From Vitrella brassicaformis (taxonomy: Eukaryota > Sar > Vitrellaceae), in assembly GCA_001179505.1 (NCBI GenBank), contig CDMY01000751.1, positions 1 to 24,219 of the forward strand: a stretch of DNA of 24,219 bases, read 5' to 3'. Shown piece by piece: positions 21,001-24,219 of the stretch. Within the stretch, counting starts at the first letter, position 1. Every line of letters begins with the position of its first letter. The position numbers and the translations under genes were made by a program. The notes beneath the pieces are model-generated. The model made no database searches, was not told the origin of the DNA, and saw only the letters and a list, made by a program, of their open reading frames with translations.

Positions 21001-21509
21001 CTGCAGACCCAGATCTATGCGTTCGCGCGACGAAGACTGAGCCCGTGCGGATGGACGAGAGCTTCCCATACCAAGCACAAGGGACACAGCAAATGATATC
21101 AGAGACTCAAGGGGGAGATTCTAATGTCTTTGCTTGACAGACAGACAGACTTTGGAAATGATGGAAAGGGCCCGTTGGATCTCCACTGGATCGGCTTTGA
21201 CCATTCCCGACTCCAACGCGGATAAAAACTCCTCACGCACACCTGCGCACACACACACAGACACACACACACAGTGTTGCATAGGCCGCGCACTGAGCCT
21301 CTGGAGCGCCTCTTTTTACCTGTTTGCAACCGCTGTAGGCCCCCAATCGACAGCCGTGTTTCCGGAATGGCCACGAGCTGGTCCATGTCGTCCTCATCCC
21401 ACGAGTGGGGCTCCGCTACGGGCGTTTCTTCCTCCAACGATGATTCAAACGATGACCTCCCCATCATGGCCAGTGACTGCCTCCTCAACGTTCCCAGCCG
21501 AACAGCCAT
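15083..21509 (-). CDS. Multipass membrane protein with C-terminal leucine-rich repeats and EF-hand-like loop, about 1474 aa
   Basis: Exons (minus): 21509-21320, 21242-21151, 21061-20817, 20749-20734, 20671-20573, 20489-20364, 20271-20258, 20192-20171, 20116-19847, 19788-19650, 19584-19538, 19470-19372, 19314-19287, 19214-19201, 19116-19046, 18978-18825, 18651-18601, 18534-18002, 17936-17434, 17376-16618, 16546-16393, 16311-16227, 16158-16132, 16060-15964, 15904-15704, 15625-15539, 15468-15319, 15234-15083 (TGA). The exon starting at 18534 may be split by a 57-nt in-frame intron (18288-18232), which would make 29 exons. Phases close exactly. The start ATG is the first after an in-frame TGA. 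Hydrophobic helices lie near residues 153-176, 228-249, 421-444, 454-475, 480-505, 526-542 and 1130-1155. The linker at 560-1125 is Ser/Arg/Glu-rich and probably cytosolic. LRR-like repeats lie at about 1255-1345 (for example LRILSVRNNLLGSLP). A canonical-spaced EF-hand loop, DSNGDGYACHSE, is near residue 1405. There is no signal peptide and no kinase. The layout resembles LRR-membrane proteins of oomycetes and chromerids; that likeness is from memory of the family. Function is unknown. Confidence 0.72.
15344..15379 (-). other. EF-hand-like calcium-binding loop inside gene B
   Basis: The twelve codons read DSNGDGYACHSE. Asp, Asn, Asp and Gly are at loop positions 1, 3, 5 and 6, and Glu is at position 12, which is the canonical EF-hand ligand pattern. 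Position 8, usually a hydrophobic residue, is Ala. The preceding segment (QDLLRHFVEL) could form the entering helix. The following sequence is short before the LRR-like end, so this may be a single unpaired loop. Confidence 0.5.
20117..20140. repeat. CT/GA run abutting a gene B splice acceptor
   Basis: About twelve CT units on the plus strand, so GA on the gene strand. The exon 20116-19847 appears to start directly after the last GAG, so one of the repeated AG dinucleotides would be the 3' splice site. Confidence 0.8.
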
Positions 21510-22449
21510 CGTGCTCTTCTCGTTAGTCGACGGATGCTGCTTCAAGTTGGCTCAGTGCTGCAACACACAGGCGACCTCATTCATGCTTCTCCCATCCGTT
21601 CACGCGGCACACCTGATGGGCGACACCTCTCGAGGGGCCGCACGTTGGCCGCTCTATGGAGCCTGGGTCTGACTCACTCCTCCACCCGTCAACGCTCCAC
21701 GCCCGTGTGTTTGCGTCAGTTTGGCGTCAGTCTCTGGCTGAGGATGATGACTACTATCGTGATGATGTGAAAAATGCTATCGGCTTGTTGCTTTGTCGCT
21801 TGCCCGTTTCCGATGAGGGGAGGGAGAGGCAAGGCGGGGCCCGGGACGGGGCCCTACACGATCGCTCCTCAAGCTCGCAAGGAGCGGTCCCGGCCGGACT
21901 GGCCTCCGCGAAGGCTGCAGGCGTGACTTCCTTGCTGTGTATGTGCGTACATCGATGCACGCTTACTTTTTTGGTTGACTGACTGCGATTGGTACGTTGA
22001 ATGCAGCTGATGGATGTGATGGATACGTCCATCTCTCTGTGTCTCTCATTTTGCATCGGAGCTCCTTGGACACACCACCGGGCGCAGAGAATTGCACAGG
22101 GAAGAGAAGAGATCCGACATACTCACAAAGCCAGACAGACAGACAGACAGACCGACCGACCGACAGACCGACAGACAAAGAGAGAAAACGCAGGCACACA
22201 AACGTGGCTGGCGAGACGAGACAAGACAAGACAAGACAGAAAACTCAGGGCCATGAGTCAGAGCGAAAGAACCACAATAATGCACACAACACGGCGCAGA
22301 GACAGACACCACCGCACCCCCGACCGCCCGACCAAGCCACCCACCTTCCACCACTATGTGTGTGTCAGTCAGTCAGTCATTCTACCTGCGGCGGCATTGG
22401 CCGCACCACACACACATATGGCCCATCATCCTTGTGTGCCGACGCCACG
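21510..22449. other. Spacer between genes A and B
   Basis: No supported gene. It includes a GC-rich block with a GGGGCCC-type inverted sequence near 21838-21855, and GACA/GACC microsatellite DNA at about 22134-22178. A minus-strand open frame of 100 codons (22056-21754) has plausible composition, but no splice connection to gene B could be made. The spacer should contain the gene B promoter. Confidence 0.5.
22134..22178. repeat. ACAG/ACCG compound microsatellite
   Basis: Runs of GACA then GACC units, then GACA again. A short AAGAC run follows at about 22218-22240. Confidence 0.85.
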
Positions 22450-23729
22450 CTACTTGTTCAACTGCCTCAGGACCATCTGCGCACACACACACATACAAAG
22501 ACATGCAGCCAGACCAGCAAACGCGTCTCTGTGTGGTGTGGTGGCTACGTCGATGAGCCCGTCCATGAAGAAGGCCGCGTTGTCGGCGCCCATATTGGCG
22601 CTGCACTGGCCGCCCTCACCCTCACCGCACACGCCCTTGCCGGCGCAGAAGGCCGTCGCCAGACTGGTGGGGTTCCAAAACATCAACATGCCAAGCGTCA
22701 CGGCAGCTGACCAAACCAAGACAGACACGCACACACACACACACACACACACAAGAGAGAGAGATGAAAGCAGGGAGGAAGACAGAGGTTTCTCTGTGCG
22801 TGCAGGCCACACCTCTTCCTTGGAACACCGGCAGACACGGGGCCTTGGTGCTTGCGCCGCTCCTGCACGAGTGAACGAGCTCCTGCGCGGCATGCTCTAT
22901 CACACCCTCAGTGCGCCTCTTGATGCACTCCTGCACACCACCACACACAGCACAGCCAATGGCCCCACCACTCTCTCTCGTGTTGCGCGTGTTGCGCCCA
23001 CCTTGCACTGAGACGAGCAGTCTTGGTTCGGGCCGTCCCCGGCACCTTTCTTGGGCGGCCCCTGCTTCCCCTTCGGGCCACCTTTAGGCCCAACAGGGGA
23101 GGGCGCTTTGCCCTCCCCTCCACCCATTTGGCCCTTCCCTTTGCCCTTGCCGCCCTTTGGCGCGGTCACAGGAGGCTGCTTTTTCGGCTGCTGCTGCTGG
23201 TCTTTCGGCTGACGAGGGCCGTCCGCTGGGGGTGGCGGTCCTCCGAGCCCAGGTGATGGCGCAGCGCCCTTGCCTTTGCCCTTTTTGGGTTGGGTTGGTT
23301 TCTTGCCTTCCGCCCCTTGCTTTGGCTTCGGTTTTGCCGCAGCAACGTAGTCACTGGGTGGTTGCTCGTCTTCGGCGGCTGCTCCTGGAGGAGCAGTCGT
23401 CACCTCAGCAGCAGCAGCGGCAGCAGCAGAGGTGGCGATTTCGTTCGACTCGTTGGCATGGTCGTCTGCAGGTTGTCTTGACTGCTGTTGTTCCTGCTGC
23501 TGCTGGGGCTCAGTCGAGCGGAGTAACGATGAGAAAGTGCTGAGTTGGGGGATGCCGCCAATGACGTCAAGAACGCTGGCCGTTTTCTGCTGCTGCTGGG
23601 CCTCGCACAGGAGCGCTGCAGACACACAACGGTGCGTGGGAGCGGTGTGTGTGTCGTTGCCTTCGTTTGTTCCTGATACGTACCTGACAGAGCGAGCAGC
23701 AGGCCGGCGATGAGGGTATACACACGCAT
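22450..23729 (-). CDS. Secreted low-complexity Lys/Gly/Pro/Gln-rich protein with Cys-rich C-terminus, about 320 aa
   Basis: Family and function are not recognised. Five exons: 23729-23684, 23615-23002, 22930-22813, 22706-22549 and 22476-22450 (TAG stop). Introns are 68-106 nt, all GT-AG, and the phases close exactly. The start was chosen because it opens a signal peptide (MRVYTLIAGLLLALS, with probable cleavage near CEA). The open frame continues upstream to 23861 but adds only non-signal sequence. After the signal come Gln runs, an Ala run near residue 85, then a basic Lys/Gly/Pro/Gln region at about residues 105-210. The C-terminal 100 residues hold eight cysteines (a DCSSQCKEC cluster, then five more), which suggests four disulfides and an extracellular or wall/matrix location. 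The last intron (72 nt) is in frame and stop-free, so its retention would add 24 residues. The neighbour on the 5' side is the window edge; gene B lies 0.94 kb downstream. Confidence 0.7.
22729..22753. repeat. CA run in a gene A intron
   Basis: About twelve CA units followed by GA units, within the intron 22812-22707. Confidence 0.88.
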
Positions 23730-24219
23730 TGTGCAACAAAAGGTGCAGAAATAGTGATACACCCGGGCCGTTGACAGGATGCGCCCCTGGCCGCAAGGCT
23801 GCTGCTCGCGTCTTCCCAGGTGTGCGCAAGAAGAAACGCGACGGTGAACGCTTTGGCGCACCTGTGCATGGTTCTCTGCTTTTGAAGTAATAATACGCTA
23901 ATAGCTCTCTCCCGATTTCATTTTGTGATCGTTTACACGGAAGCATGGGCGACCAGCACGTCTGATCTAGAGTCGGTATGGATTTGCTCACGCAAAGACA
24001 CAAACAATCGCAGAAACACATGCGCACCATACGGCATGGATGATAGCAGCACCCTGATATAAACCGAACAGCCCATCAAACGCAATCACACAAGCGACTA
24101 TCACATGCCCTACCAAACCATCCTGCAACCCAAGCCCGACCCATAACAACACGTCCCCAAATCAATCCCTCACGGCCGGTCCTGGCAGGCAAACGTGCGG
24201 GTTTGTGCCCTGTAGGGCC
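23730..24219. other. Upstream region of gene A, to window edge
   Basis: The frame of gene A stays open to 23861, but no better start is seen. No further gene, RNA or repeat is recognisable. It probably contains the gene A promoter and 5' untranslated region. Confidence 0.4.

Noticed and set aside
21754-22056. Minus-strand open frame of 100 codons upstream of gene B
   Set aside because: It could be a 5' exon of B, but gene B already has an ATG preceded by an in-frame stop, and no donor-acceptor pair links the two.
22001-23011. Long plus-strand open frame of 336 codons
   Set aside because: It lies opposite gene A and its downstream spacer. Its composition (Thr/His/Arg runs from CA and GACA repeats) reflects microsatellites, and there is no domain.
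1-24219. Bacterial or organellar origin, CRISPR arrays, tRNA or rRNA genes
   Set aside because: Exons with GT-AG introns throughout rule out bacterial DNA. The regular repeats are microsatellites without spacers, and no cloverleaf or rRNA-like sequence was seen.

Overview
The window looks like nuclear DNA of an intron-rich, GC-rich protist. Every recognisable coding stretch is broken by short GT-AG introns, mostly 50-110 nt. There are many microsatellites: GACA/TCTG, ACTC/GACT, CA/TG and GA/CT. The large genes encode multipass membrane proteins with leucine-rich repeats (LRRs) and, in one case, GCC2/GCC3-type cysteine repeats. This combination fits a chromerid-type alveolate alga such as Vitrella. 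That is an inference from style and gene content; no marker gene is present. No tRNA, rRNA, CRISPR array or bacterial-type operon was seen.

Layout from right to left, because nearly all genes are on the minus strand. (A) 23729-22450: a secreted protein of about 320 aa with a Lys/Gly/Pro/Gln-rich middle and an eight-cysteine C-terminus. (B) 21509-15083: a 29-exon gene of about 1474 aa with several membrane segments, a long charged linker, then C-terminal LRRs and an EF-hand-like loop. 14052-15082 is non-coding. 13339-14051 on the plus strand may hold a small five-exon secreted-protein gene (weak). (C) 13008-4663: a 26-exon gene of about 2140 codons with a signal sequence, LRRs, GCC2/GCC3 cysteine repeats, about eight membrane helices and a long cytoplasmic tail. 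Its LRR region carries two in-frame stop codons, 25 codons apart. (D) 4234-3540: a truncated paralogue of the membrane part of C, with a scrap of a further copy beside it. (E) 3213-2308: a five-exon, 229-aa protein of unknown function. 1-2307 is non-coding and repeat-rich, and includes a diverged tandem duplication of about 415 bp.

B and C look like two kinds of LRR membrane receptor with opposite domain order: LRRs after the membrane region in B and before it in C. Neither has a recognisable kinase, TIR or death domain. The stops in C and the truncated D next to it suggest a locus undergoing gene birth and decay. All exon boundaries were derived by hand from splice consensus and reading-frame continuity. 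For A, B, C and E the phases close exactly from start to stop.
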